Part shown: positions 25,441-34,300 of the stretch, piece after piece
How the letters are laid out: every line of letters begins with the position of its first letter
How positions within the stretch are numbered: position 1 is the stretch's first letter
Assembly (NCBI RefSeq): GCF_040214835.1
Contig: NZ_CP157874.1
Location: forward strand, 3,476,001-3,540,000
Source: Pseudomonas asiatica
GTDB lineage: Bacteria; Pseudomonadota; Gammaproteobacteria; Pseudomonadales; Pseudomonadaceae
Direction: 5' to 3'
DNA: 64,000 nt
The notes under the pieces: model-generated
Databases searched by the model: none
What the model was told of the DNA's origin: nothing
The model's input: only the letters and a program-made list of their open reading frames with translations
Program-made: the position numbers and the translations under genes

Positions 25441-27892
25441 CGGCAAACGGCCTCAACAGTTCGCGCGGCTGGCGACGCGCCAGCTGCCACAGTGGCCAGG
25501 CGCTGGCCAACAGGCTGGTAAGCATGCCCAGCACGGCCAGGTGCAGAAGTTGCGCAGGGAACACGTAGAGCGGCAAACGCCAGCCGAATGCCTGCACGTT
25601 CACCACCGCGACCAGGCACCAGGCCAGCAGGATGCCCAGCGGAATCGCCAGCAGCACGGTAAGGCTGCTCAGCAACAGTGTCTGCCCAAGGCTCAGCCAC
25701 ACCAGGTGCGTGCGCCGCACACCCAGTGCCCACAGCGGCGCCAGCTGGCCCAGGCGGGCCTGGCCCAGGGTCAGCAGGTTGATGAACAGCGCCACGCCTG
25801 CCACGCCAAGGGTGAGGCTGTTGAGCGCGGCGGTGGCGGCGAAGGTGCGGTTGAACACGTCGGTCGACCAGCGTTTCAGACGCGCCTGCTCGACCACGCG
25901 GCTGTCGTCCAGGGTGAAGCGCTGTTGCAATGCGGCCTCGAGTGCCGACACCTGGTCGCCCACCAGATCGACACTCAACCCGGTCAGGGTTGCCTGTGGC
26001 CAGTGCCCGCGCAGCCAGCCGGCATTGACCAGCATGTGCCCCTTGGGGTTGCCGTAATCGGCATAGATGCCCACAACGCTCAGGGCTGGCGAAGTGTCTG
26101 CGGGCAGCCTCAGGCGATCACCCAGCTGCAGCTTCAGTCGCCTGGCCAGCTGTTCACTGAGCATCACGGCCTGCCCGGCGGCCAGTTGTTGCCAGGCCTG
26201 CTTTTGCTGCGCCAGCAATGGCCAGCGTGTGCGATAGACGGGATGATCGACGATGCCCTGGACCTGCACCGGCCAGCCCTGCAGCTGTGTTTCCACACGC
26301 CAGCCGGGCAATACCACCTCCACCGAAGGTTGCTGCCCGAGCCACTCGGCTATCTGCAAGCCCTGGGCGGTATCCCTTGGCGTGACATACAGGTCGGCGG
26401 ACAGGCGCAGGTCAAGCCAGCCGACAAAGGTCTTGCGAAAGCCCTCGGTCATGCTGCCCACCCCGACACTGGCCGCCAGCGCCAGCAACAGCGCCATCAA
26501 CGCCAGGCTCAGGGCCGGCAATTGCTGGCGGCTGTCGGCGACGAACCATTGCGCCAAAGGCCGCCGGCAATGGCGCGCCAGCCAGGCCAGCACCCGGTCG
26601 AGAAAGGCCGGCAACAGCAGCGCCGCCGCCAGCAGCAAGCCTGCCAGCAGGCCGAACGCGCTGGGCAGGCTGTCGCCCAGCACGCCACAGCCCAGGGCCA
26701 GCAAAAGCAACAGGCCGGCCACCATGGCCTGGCGCCGCAACCAAGGCCCCTGGGCCAACCGCCAAGCCTGAGGTTGCGCCAGCGCCAGCAACGGCAAGCG
26801 CGCCGCACGCAGTACACTGCCCAAACCCGCCAGCAGCGCCCCCAGCACGCTCACCAGCACGCCCATCAGCCACCACCCGGCGGGCAGGCTCAGCGCCCCG
26901 GCGACCTGGGCGCCATACAGGCCGCGCAAGCTGGCGGCCACATCGGGCAGCAACCACGCGGCCAGCCCGTAACCACTGGCCACGCCGGCCAGACCGCCCA
27001 GCACCGCGAACAGCTCCAGCTCCAGCACCAAGGCGCACAGCAAGGTTTGCAGGCTGATGCCACAGGCGCGCAGGTTGCGAATCAGGCCGCGCCGCTGTTC
27101 CAGTGCCAAACCGATTGCGGCATGGGCAATGAACAGGCCGACGACGAACGCCAGCAGGCCAAGGGCGGTCAGGTTGAGGTGGAAACTGTCGGTCAGCCGC
27201 TGCAAGCCGCCATCGTCCTGCCGGGGTTGCAGCTCAAGGTAAGGCGCGATATCCGCCGGCAGCGGCCCCGGCGTGGCAGCCACCAGCAAGCGCGACAACT
27301 GACCGGGTGCATGCAGCAACGCCTGGGCGTGGCCGATATCGACCACGATCACCCCTGGGGCCAGCGCTGGCTGTAGAACCAACGGCGGCAGCAGCTGCCC
27401 TTCGCTGTCGCGTGCTGAGGCCCCGGGGCCGGCATGCAGCTGGCGCAAGGTGTCCGGCCCGACCCAGGCTTGCCCGGGCATGTCGACAAAGGCCTGCAGA
27501 TCGAACGTTCCGGGCTGCACACCGGCGATGCTGCTGGCCGGCGGCAGGCTCAACGGCTCGATGCCGATCAACCGCACGCTGCGCGCCGGCTCACCAGCAA
27601 AGCGCAAGCGCCCTTCCAGTACCGGCGTCACCGCCCAGCCCAGCCTGCGCAACTGCACGTACAGTGCCTGGTCGAAGCGCTCGCCACGGCGCGGCACCAG
27701 TTGCGCCTGCAACGGCCCGGCCAGCACCGCGCTGGCGCGGGCATAGTCGCTGCGTGCCTGGCTGTTCAGCGCCTGCACGCCGGTCCACAGCGCCGTGGCC
27801 AGCCACAGGCCGGTGAAGATGCTGAAAAACTGCACGCGATGGCGCCGCCAGTGGCTGAGCAGCGCCAGCAGGGCCAGCGATAGAAGCCTCAT
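25430..27892 (-). CDS. ABC transporter permease, FtsX/MacB type
   Basis: An 820-aa inner-membrane protein with two FtsX repeats. There is a first membrane segment near residues 15-40, a large periplasmic domain, and a membrane block in the middle (LLAFVVGLFIAHAAIGLALE; ELFAVLGGLAGVASGYGLAAW; several more to about 480). A second periplasmic domain and a final four-helix block (ALNSLTLGVAGVALFINLLT; HLVWLSLGQTLLLSSLTVLL; LLHLAVLGMLTSLLASAWPL) follow. This suits a mechanotransmission-type exporter or lipoprotein carrier rather than an importer. ATG 27892 overlaps the ATPase stop by four bases (ATGA). Confidence 0.83.
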   Translation of the reverse strand: MRLLSLALLALLSHWRRHRVQFFSIFTGLWLATALWTGVQALNSQARSDYARASAVLAGPLQAQLVPRRGERFDQALYVQLRRLGWAVTPVLEGRLRFAGEPARSVRLIGIEPLSLPPASSIAGVQPGTFDLQAFVDMPGQAWVGPDTLRQLHAGPGASARDSEGQLLPPLVLQPALAPGVIVVDIGHAQALLHAPGQLSRLLVAATPGPLPADIAPYLELQPRQDDGGLQRLTDSFHLNLTALGLLAFVVGLFIAHAAIGLALEQRRGLIRNLRACGISLQTLLCALVLELELFAVLGGLAGVASGYGLAAWLLPDVAASLRGLYGAQVAGALSLPAGWWLMGVLVSVLGALLAGLGSVLRAARLPLLALAQPQAWRLAQGPWLRRQAMVAGLLLLLALGCGVLGDSLPSAFGLLAGLLLAAALLLPAFLDRVLAWLARHCRRPLAQWFVADSRQQLPALSLALMALLLALAASVGVGSMTEGFRKTFVGWLDLRLSADLYVTPRDTAQGLQIAEWLGQQPSVEVVLPGWRVETQLQGWPVQVQGIVDHPVYRTRWPLLAQQKQAWQQLAAGQAVMLSEQLARRLKLQLGDRLRLPADTSPALSVVGIYADYGNPKGHMLVNAGWLRGHWPQATLTGLSVDLVGDQVSALEAALQQRFTLDDSRVVEQARLKRWSTDVFNRTFAATAALNSLTLGVAGVALFINLLTLGQARLGQLAPLWALGVRRTHLVWLSLGQTLLLSSLTVLLAIPLGILLAWCLVAVVNVQAFGWRLPLYVFPAQLLHLAVLGMLTSLLASAWPLWQLARRQPRELLRPFADET

Positions 27893-28557
27893 CCGCCCTG
27901 CTCGGGCCGCACACGGCCGGCCTGCAGGTAACAACGCTGCTGCAAGCGCGCCGCCAGCCGCGGGCTGTGGGTCACCATCAGCACCCCACTGCCAGCCTCG
28001 GCGACCAGCTGCAACAGCAGGCTCAACACCTCATCGCTGCTGGTTTCATCGAGGCTGCCGGTGGGTTCGTCGGCCAGCAACCAGGCCGGGCGCCCGGCCA
28101 GGGCGCGGCCGATGGCAACCCGCTGTTGCTGGCCGCCAGACAATTGCTCCGGGTAACGCACCAGCAAATCCGCCAGCCCCAGGCGCTGCGCCAGATAGGC
28201 CAGCCAATCGGGATCATGCCGACCGGCCAGCCGCGCCTGGAACGCAAGATTGGCCCCCACGTCCAGGCTGCTGATCAGGTTGTACTGCTGGAACACCAGG
28301 CCTATGCCCTCCCGCCGCCACAACGCCAGCGACTCCTCGGAACGGCTGTCGAGCGGGGTATCGTCGATCAGGATGCGGCCACTGTCGGCACGGTCCAGGC
28401 CGGCCACCAGGTGCAGCAAGGTACTCTTGCCGCTGCCCGACTCGCCCATCAGCGCCAGGCTGCTGCCGCGCGCCAGGCGCAGGTCGACGCCCTGCAGCAC
28501 GGGGAGCGGGCCCTGGGGGGTAGGGAATGATTTGTACAGTTGCTCGATGACCAGCAT
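27889..28557 (-). CDS. ABC transporter ATP-binding protein (LolD/MacB type)
   Basis: A 222-aa ATPase. Walker A is GESGSGKS at 38-45, then the Q-loop VFQQYNLISSLDVGANL, signature LSGGQQQRVAIGRAL, Walker B LLADEPTGSLDE and the H-loop MVTHSPRLAARLQQR. The short form and motif details fit the LolD/MacB/FtsE class that pairs with FtsX-type permeases. It is the first gene of the three-gene unit with the permease and the AttH-like lipoprotein. Confidence 0.9.
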   Translation of the reverse strand: MLVIEQLYKSFPTPQGPLPVLQGVDLRLARGSSLALMGESGSGKSTLLHLVAGLDRADSGRILIDDTPLDSRSEESLALWRREGIGLVFQQYNLISSLDVGANLAFQARLAGRHDPDWLAYLAQRLGLADLLVRYPEQLSGGQQQRVAIGRALAGRPAWLLADEPTGSLDETSSDEVLSLLLQLVAEAGSGVLMVTHSPRLAARLQQRCYLQAGRVRPEQGG

Positions 28558-28900
28558 CGACGGGCCTTGGTAGGTTCAGGTGTTTTCTTAGGAATAGCAG
28601 GTTCATCGCGGCGTGAACGAACACTCGTCGTTTTCCTCGATAAAGCAATTTCCGGCTCTATTCGAAAAGCGGTTTCCAACTTCAACCCTAGATGAACTTA
28701 TTAAATCCACGCCCCTGAAAGCCTTACCGAAAAGTCAACATAAACAGCCCCGCACCAATAAAAAAAGACACTTCCTACAGAAAGTTCTTTTTATTGGTCG
28801 ATATCCACTTTCGTACGAGAAAACAATGATCTGAATCAGAAACCATCGACTACGATCTGCATTCACTTTGCACCCGTTAGTTACGGCAAGAGACTCAACC
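28558..28900. other. AT-rich intergenic region, left edge of the T6SS island
   Basis: No credible gene. Base composition drops sharply compared with the ABC genes. It contains the inverted repeat at 28754-28797 and probably the tssG promoter. Confidence 0.6.
28754..28797. promoter_or_regulatory. Inverted repeat ACCAATAAAAA...TTTTTATTGGT with ACTTCCTACA core
   Basis: ACCAATAAAAA (28754-28764) and TTTTTATTGGT (28788 to about 28797) are inverted arms, extended by partial AGACACTT/AAAGTTCT pairing. The loop holds CTTCCTACAG, a motif seen again before tssF and vgrG. It lies about 105 bases before the tssG start. Confidence 0.45.
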
Positions 28901-29911
28901 ATGGAAAAACCAGTAGTTCTGCACGCCGCTGGCCAGGTCGATATCGCTTTGGAAAGCGCCCACCAGTACGCCTATTTCCAGCTACTGGAATTGCTGTATC
29001 ACGTACACGACGACGATCTGGAACAACGCCCACTTGCTCGAGAGACGAGACGCCGATTACGGCTGGAAGTGTCCCCCAGCCTGTCTTTCCCTGTTGCCGA
29101 CGTGTTGCGCGCCGATCGCTTGAAGGACGACCGCTACCGCATCCAGGCAAGTTTTCTGGGCCTGCATGGCACAGACTCGCCACTGCCCACTTACTACCTT
29201 GACGAGATCGCCTACGAAAACGCACACGGCATCGGTTTACGCCCGGCTTTCCTCAATTTCTTCAACCATCGCCTTCATACCCTGCTCCATCAAGGATGGC
29301 GCAAGTACCGCTACTACGTACGCTTCCAACCGGGCGCGAAGGACGGTTTCTCCCGCTATGTCTTCGCCCTGATCGGCCTGGACGACTCAGCACTACGCGG
29401 CGCTACGCCGCTACCCTGGAGCCGCTTGCTCAGTTTCGTGGGAATGATCGCCAGCCGCAGCCGCTCCCCCGGCATGGTAGCCGGCATGATCGCGCATTGC
29501 TTCGACCTCCAGCAGGTTGCCATCCGCGAATTCGAAAAGCGCACCGTCTCGATTCCCACTTCCCAACGCAACTGCCTGGGGGCCAGAAACTACCAACTCG
29601 GCAACAACTTCCTGGTTGGCGACAGCATCGAGTCACGCAGCAGCAAGTTCACCATTGTGATCACAGGCCTGAATCAGCAGCAGTTCCACGAATTCCTGCC
29701 CAGCGGTGACAACTACCAGAGGCTGGCACGGCTGGTGGAATTCCTGCTCCGTGATGTCGGGGCCTATGACCTGGAGTTACGCATGTGCGCCGAGCAAGCC
29801 CCACCCTTCAGCCTACGGGCCGAGCAAGGCACCCACCTCGGTTGGACAAGCTTCATCGCCAACCGCAATGACCCCACGCCTCCCCCTGTTCGCATCACGG
29901 TACGCACATGA
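28901..29911 (+). CDS. tssG: Type VI secretion baseplate subunit TssG
   Basis: A 336-aa TssG (VasB/ImpH) protein of the T6SS baseplate wedge, which works with TssE, TssF and TssK. Features are the N-terminal YAYFQLLELLYHV (family FFQLVRLLER-type opening), the RRLRLEVSPSLSFPVADV segment, FLGLHGTDSPLPTYYLDEIA, FLNFFNHRLHTLLHQGWRKY, RCLGARNYQLGN-like NCLGARNYQLGNNFLVGD, and a late LVEFLLRDVGAYDLELR. The ATG at 28901 begins the conserved part. Its stop overlaps the FHA gene start (ATGA). Composition is more AT-rich than chromosomal neighbours. Unusually, tssF is not adjacent but about 6 kb away across an inverted tssM. Confidence 0.87.
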   Translation: MEKPVVLHAAGQVDIALESAHQYAYFQLLELLYHVHDDDLEQRPLARETRRRLRLEVSPSLSFPVADVLRADRLKDDRYRIQASFLGLHGTDSPLPTYYLDEIAYENAHGIGLRPAFLNFFNHRLHTLLHQGWRKYRYYVRFQPGAKDGFSRYVFALIGLDDSALRGATPLPWSRLLSFVGMIASRSRSPGMVAGMIAHCFDLQQVAIREFEKRTVSIPTSQRNCLGARNYQLGNNFLVGDSIESRSSKFTIVITGLNQQQFHEFLPSGDNYQRLARLVEFLLRDVGAYDLELRMCAEQAPPFSLRAEQGTHLGWTSFIANRNDPTPPPVRITVRT

Positions 29912-30477
29912 GTACAAATGTTCTCTCCCCCAGCGTCACGCTCACCGTCCTCAACCCGGAAAAACTCTTGCACGGCAGCGAACCGCGGCATCGCTTCGAT
30001 CGGGCTGGCGGCTCCATCGGCAGTCAAGGTGACTGGCGCCTGCATGATCGCGGCGTTCGCATCCTGCCGGTGCACTGCGAAATCAGCTGGCATGAAGGCC
30101 ATTTCTGCATCGTTGACCACAGCGGCAAGAGTTTCATGAATGGCAGTGACACCCAGTTGCTTTCGGGTACGCCTGTCCGCCTCAGGCACAACGACAGACT
30201 GCAGATGGGTGACTATCAGATTGCCATACACCTGGGCGAGGACGAGGAAGAGCCGCAGCCGCATACCCGCAGGGACCCGCTCTCCGAGGTGGGGGTTGAT
30301 CAGCAGATGTGCCCGCTGCAGGTACTTGGCGTACCGATTACGGATATCGCCGGATTTTTCCAGGCCTCAATGCCTGGGCCTGTGGATGAGCTTGATCCGT
30401 TGGCCTATCTGGACAGGGCCGCACAAGCCCGGGTTGACCCGGCCATAGTCGAAATCTTCGGCAAGGAGGTGCAATGA
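29908..30477 (+). CDS. FHA-domain protein of the T6SS (TagH/Fha-like, short)
   Basis: A 189-aa protein with a forkhead-associated domain at about 25-110: GGSIGSQGDWRLHDRGVRIL, then HCEISWHEGHFCIVDHSG, KSFMNGSDTQLLSGTPVRLR and HNDRLQMGDYQIAIHL. FHA domains bind phosphothreonine and in T6SS clusters act in assembly control with the PpkA kinase. It is short for TagH, lacking most of the usual C-terminal domain. No ppkA or pppA gene is present here. The start overlaps tssG and the stop overlaps tssJ, each by four bases. Confidence 0.8.
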   Translation: MSTNVLSPSVTLTVLNPEKLLHGSEPRHRFDRAGGSIGSQGDWRLHDRGVRILPVHCEISWHEGHFCIVDHSGKSFMNGSDTQLLSGTPVRLRHNDRLQMGDYQIAIHLGEDEEEPQPHTRRDPLSEVGVDQQMCPLQVLGVPITDIAGFFQASMPGPVDELDPLAYLDRAAQARVDPAIVEIFGKEVQ

Positions 30478-31256
30478 ACAAGCCTGTAGGTTTGCTACTG
30501 GCCTGCCTGGCGATCAGTGGCTGTACTTCGATCAGCAAGATCTACCAGGTGGCGATGGATCCGGCTCTGCCTGTCGGTGGCCCCAACAATGACATCAGCC
30601 ACCTGGCGCTAAGCCTCTACGCCGCAGACCCGCCTGCGCCTGTCAGCCTCGAACCGACAGATTCAGGCACACAGGTACCGCTGCATGGCCACCCGGAACA
30701 GCTGGCGGCCAACCTCAGCGCCACAAGTCCTGTCGAGTTGACTGACAAGCTGAGCTCATTGGCGGAGCAGCTGCACCGCAACTACCCCGCTTCTGTCGAG
30801 GGCGAGCAAGCCATCGTCGGGCCGAAGGCGCCTGCGGCATTGGCCAGTTACGCAACGCCCCAAACTGCTTTGCCTGAGGAACTCGGCCTGCAACCACAAC
30901 ACCAGGCCCCGTCATCCATCGTTTTCAAGGTACTTCAGCTCCGGGACGATTCGTTGTTGCTGGATGCCACTTATGAGCAAGTCGAAGAAGACCTGGATAA
31001 AGCGCTGGGCACCACGCTGATCAGCGTCGATGACTACCGTCTGACCCCTGGCCAGTTCAAGTTCATCGAACACGAAGAAATCAACGAGCGCACCCGCTAC
31101 ATCGCCGTCGTTGCTCGCCTGGGCGATAACCCCAAGGGCCGCTGGAAAGATGCAGTACGCATCCAGGCACGCGGTTACAACCATACCGTACACGTTCACT
31201 TCGAGAACAACGCCGTTGAACTCAGGCAAGACAGTGAATACCGCCGTGACAAATGA
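30474..31256 (+). CDS. tssJ: Type VI secretion outer-membrane lipoprotein TssJ
   Basis: A 260-aa lipoprotein with signal MNKPVGLLLACLAISGC (acylated C17, T at +2, suiting outer-membrane sorting). The TssJ fold is in the C-terminal half: SSIVFKVLQLRDDSLLLDAT, ALGTTLISVDDYRLTPGQFK, IEHEEINERTRYIAVVARLG. This protein tethers TssM to the outer membrane in the T6SS membrane complex. A central stretch (about 60-145) is an insert rich in Ala/Pro/Ser not usual for the family. A very good ribosome site, AAGGAGGT, lies before ATG 30474. tssM is convergent rather than in the same operon. Confidence 0.8.
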   Translation: MNKPVGLLLACLAISGCTSISKIYQVAMDPALPVGGPNNDISHLALSLYAADPPAPVSLEPTDSGTQVPLHGHPEQLAANLSATSPVELTDKLSSLAEQLHRNYPASVEGEQAIVGPKAPAALASYATPQTALPEELGLQPQHQAPSSIVFKVLQLRDDSLLLDATYEQVEEDLDKALGTTLISVDDYRLTPGQFKFIEHEEINERTRYIAVVARLGDNPKGRWKDAVRIQARGYNHTVHVHFENNAVELRQDSEYRRDK

Positions 31257-31331
31257 TCCGTCCAATAAAGAAATGAGCATCCTGTGAAGGCCGAACCAGG
31301 CACCGGAACAAACAGACAACGAATCCCGACC

Positions 31332-31365
31332 CAGGCCACTGGTATCAGGATTCTTGGGTGGCCTG
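31332..31365. terminator. Possible bidirectional hairpin between tssJ and tssM
   Basis: CAGGCCAC (31332-31339) and GTGGCCTG (31358-31365) are perfect inverted arms in the convergent gap. There is no strong T-run on either side, so intrinsic termination is uncertain. Confidence 0.3.
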
Positions 31366-31374
31366 CGCCGTGCC

Positions 31375-34300
31375 CTATCGCCCGGCCACTTCGCTGGCCG
31401 TGCCGTCACGCAACAACCGCTGCGGCAGGGCGAACCCTGCAAAGAGCTGGCGGGTGAAGGGGTTGTTTGCGCCCGTGGTGTGAACCTTGTAGCGCGCCGT
31501 ATCGCCGGCAATCATGAAACCGAGATCGATACTGGTGGATGTACGGGCATTCAGCCCACCGCGGCTGAGCAGGCGGTAGAGCGACCAGGGGCCGTGATAG
31601 CCCAGGCTGACAGTGGTACCGGCAACCTGCACCAGGGTGACACGGCTATGCCCACTCTCCCCGGCAGGACCCGGCCAGGTCATGCCGATCGGCTCCTTGC
31701 CCCGGTCCGCAAACGCATGCAGCTGCCCATCCAGGTCGAAGACGCTGCCGCGCAAGCCACCGCTGATCGCCAGAGGCTCCAGGCCGAAGCTCACGTTCAG
31801 CTCCCCGCGATTGTCGAAAAACGCGTTGCGTATGGCTTCAGCCTGCTTGAGCTGCACCATGACTTCGGGGCGGACCAGGTAACCTTCATCCGCACGGGAG
31901 TACAGCGCATCGAGGTTGTCTTCGAGAAACACCGCAAGGTACTGGTCCTGGAAGCGCTTGAGCTGGCCTTGCGGGCCAAAGAAGGCTTCAAAATCCTTGA
32001 GCGACACATCCGGCCCGGCCGGGTCGATGGGATAGCGTGAGGCCAGTCGTTCCTGGTAGACGCTGTAAACCTCGGCATCCCAACGCTGCTCCAGCTCCCG
32101 CAACGCCATGACCATCAGCACCTGCGAAGTCTGCTCCGCCAGCTGGCGAACATGCCGATTGAGGGGTTCCGGCAGGCCCGTGGCAATGCGCTGAAGGTTG
32201 CGAATGGGGTCGGGCGCCGTTTCCGAAAAACGGCTCAACACTAGCGCCAGGGCGGCCTTGCCCCGGTCAGGGCTGTCCTGCACCGCCTTCAGGTAGTCGT
32301 GTACAGCGCTGATCGCCTGGAGTGTTTCGTCATGGTAGGACGGTTTGTCACCCCGCACGTCGAGCATCCCCGAAAGCCCCGCGAAAGACCGATAGATGCC
32401 CATGGCCTGCATGCGAACCTGCGGATCGGCGTTCGATTCCTTCTCGCTGTCCGCGGCCTGCGGATAGATCAGCGTATTGCTGCGCACGGTTTCCAGCAGC
32501 CGGCGTATCGGCGCTGCCGGGCCGCTGACTTGTTCCAGAACACCCAAGGCATGCGCAAGATCGCTGAATTCGGCAACCGAAAACTGGTTCAGCACACGCC
32601 GCCAACTGTCGATGTAGTCGGCGCTGTACAGGGCTCGCAGACGCTCCGCCAGGGCCTGGCGGTCCATGTCGGAGTAGTCGAGGCTACGCCGCTCCCCTAG
32701 CACCCACTGATCGACCAGGGCGAGGTCGGCCACGTTCTGGCTATGCTGGTCGAAATAGTCGCGAAAGCCCGTCGCCGTCAGTAAAGGTGGCAGGGACAAA
32801 TTGCCGTCGACGGCCGCCTGGTGATCGCGCTCGGCCAGTGGCCTGTAGACGATATCGAACGCTGGGCCGATCTCGTTGCGCAAATCCAGCTCACCGTGCA
32901 ATTGCTCCCGAGCCTGCTGCCTCAAGCCGATGTAGACACGCTCGGCCAGCGGCAGCTTGCGCAACTGCTGCTGCGCTTGGGCAACGACTTTCCGATACTC
33001 CGGCAGCTCGACATCTGCGTAGGCCAAAGCGTACCTGAGGTGGCGCATCAGCGCGGCCTGCAGCTGGCCCTGGCCCGGATACGCCCTTTGCCACTCGCGA
33101 GCCATCCATTGCTCGACCATCTCCGCCCGACGATTACCGCGATCCTCGATCATGCGATACACGCGCAATGCCGCCAACTGCTCGTCGCTACCGGGGGCGG
33201 CTTGCTTGACAGACGCTGCCACGCCGCCCGCAATCACCGGTAGAAAGCGCTGGGCCAGGGCATTCAGGTACGCCTGGTCCACTTGCGGGCCAATGGCTTT
33301 GCCCTGGTACAGCCCCATATCCGTGAACACGCTCCAACCAGAGCGATAATCGCCGTACAGGCTCACGGCATCACGGATCTCATTCAAGGGCAGCAGCAGG
33401 CTGCGCCCGGTCAAATCATCCTTGGCGTCCGTGCTGGTGTTGCTGAACGCAAGGCTTTTCTCCAGCACCTGCTCCGCCTTGTCACGGTTGACGCTGTAGA
33501 AGTACGCCCAACCACCGGCCATGGCCAACCCGCACACACTCGCCGCCACGGCGCCGCCCTTCAACAGGCGGCCCTTGCGCCGGGCGACCTTGCGGTTGTC
33601 GCCCGCCAGGCCGGCCTCTGGGTAGACCACGCGTTGCAACAGCCGCTGCGCGAAATACACCACGGAGGTGCCTTGCGGCTTGGTCGACAAAGCCGGGGCA
33701 GCGAAGGCAAAGGCGCGGGCAGAAGCATCCGCCAGCAGGTTGCGCACTTCGCCTCGCTGGTAGACCGAGGAAAAGTACAGGCCACGCACCAGGGGTGGGG
33801 TGCTGTAGCGGTCACTGACCAGTACATCACCAAGGAAATTCAGCAACATCTCCTGCGCCCCGCTCAGCTCCCGAAGCAGCGAGCAGGCGCTCTTGCCCGT
33901 GGTGCCAGGCGCGCCCACGGTAGCGCTCATCAGTTGCCTGCCGAGGCGCCCCAGGAAGCCCTGATAGGCTCCCTCCAGCTCCTGCAGCCAGGCATCGAAG
34001 TCCTTTACCGAACCCAACGTGAAGGTAAAGCCCTGCACCTCTTCCCGCTCACGGGCCGGGAGCGCGGCGAACAGTTCCTCGAAACCGTCCAGCAAGTCGA
34101 ACTTGCTCATCACCACGTACAGCGGCAAGCGCGTACCCAACTCACCGCCCAGCTCCGTCAGGCGCGCGCGCAGCATCAATGCCAGGTCACGTCGCGCCTT
34201 CGCCGATCGCCCGAACAGGTTGACCATATCCACCAGCAAGACCACGCCATTGAGTGGCCGTCGGCTGCGGTTCTGGGCAAGCCAGCCAATCATGTGCCGC

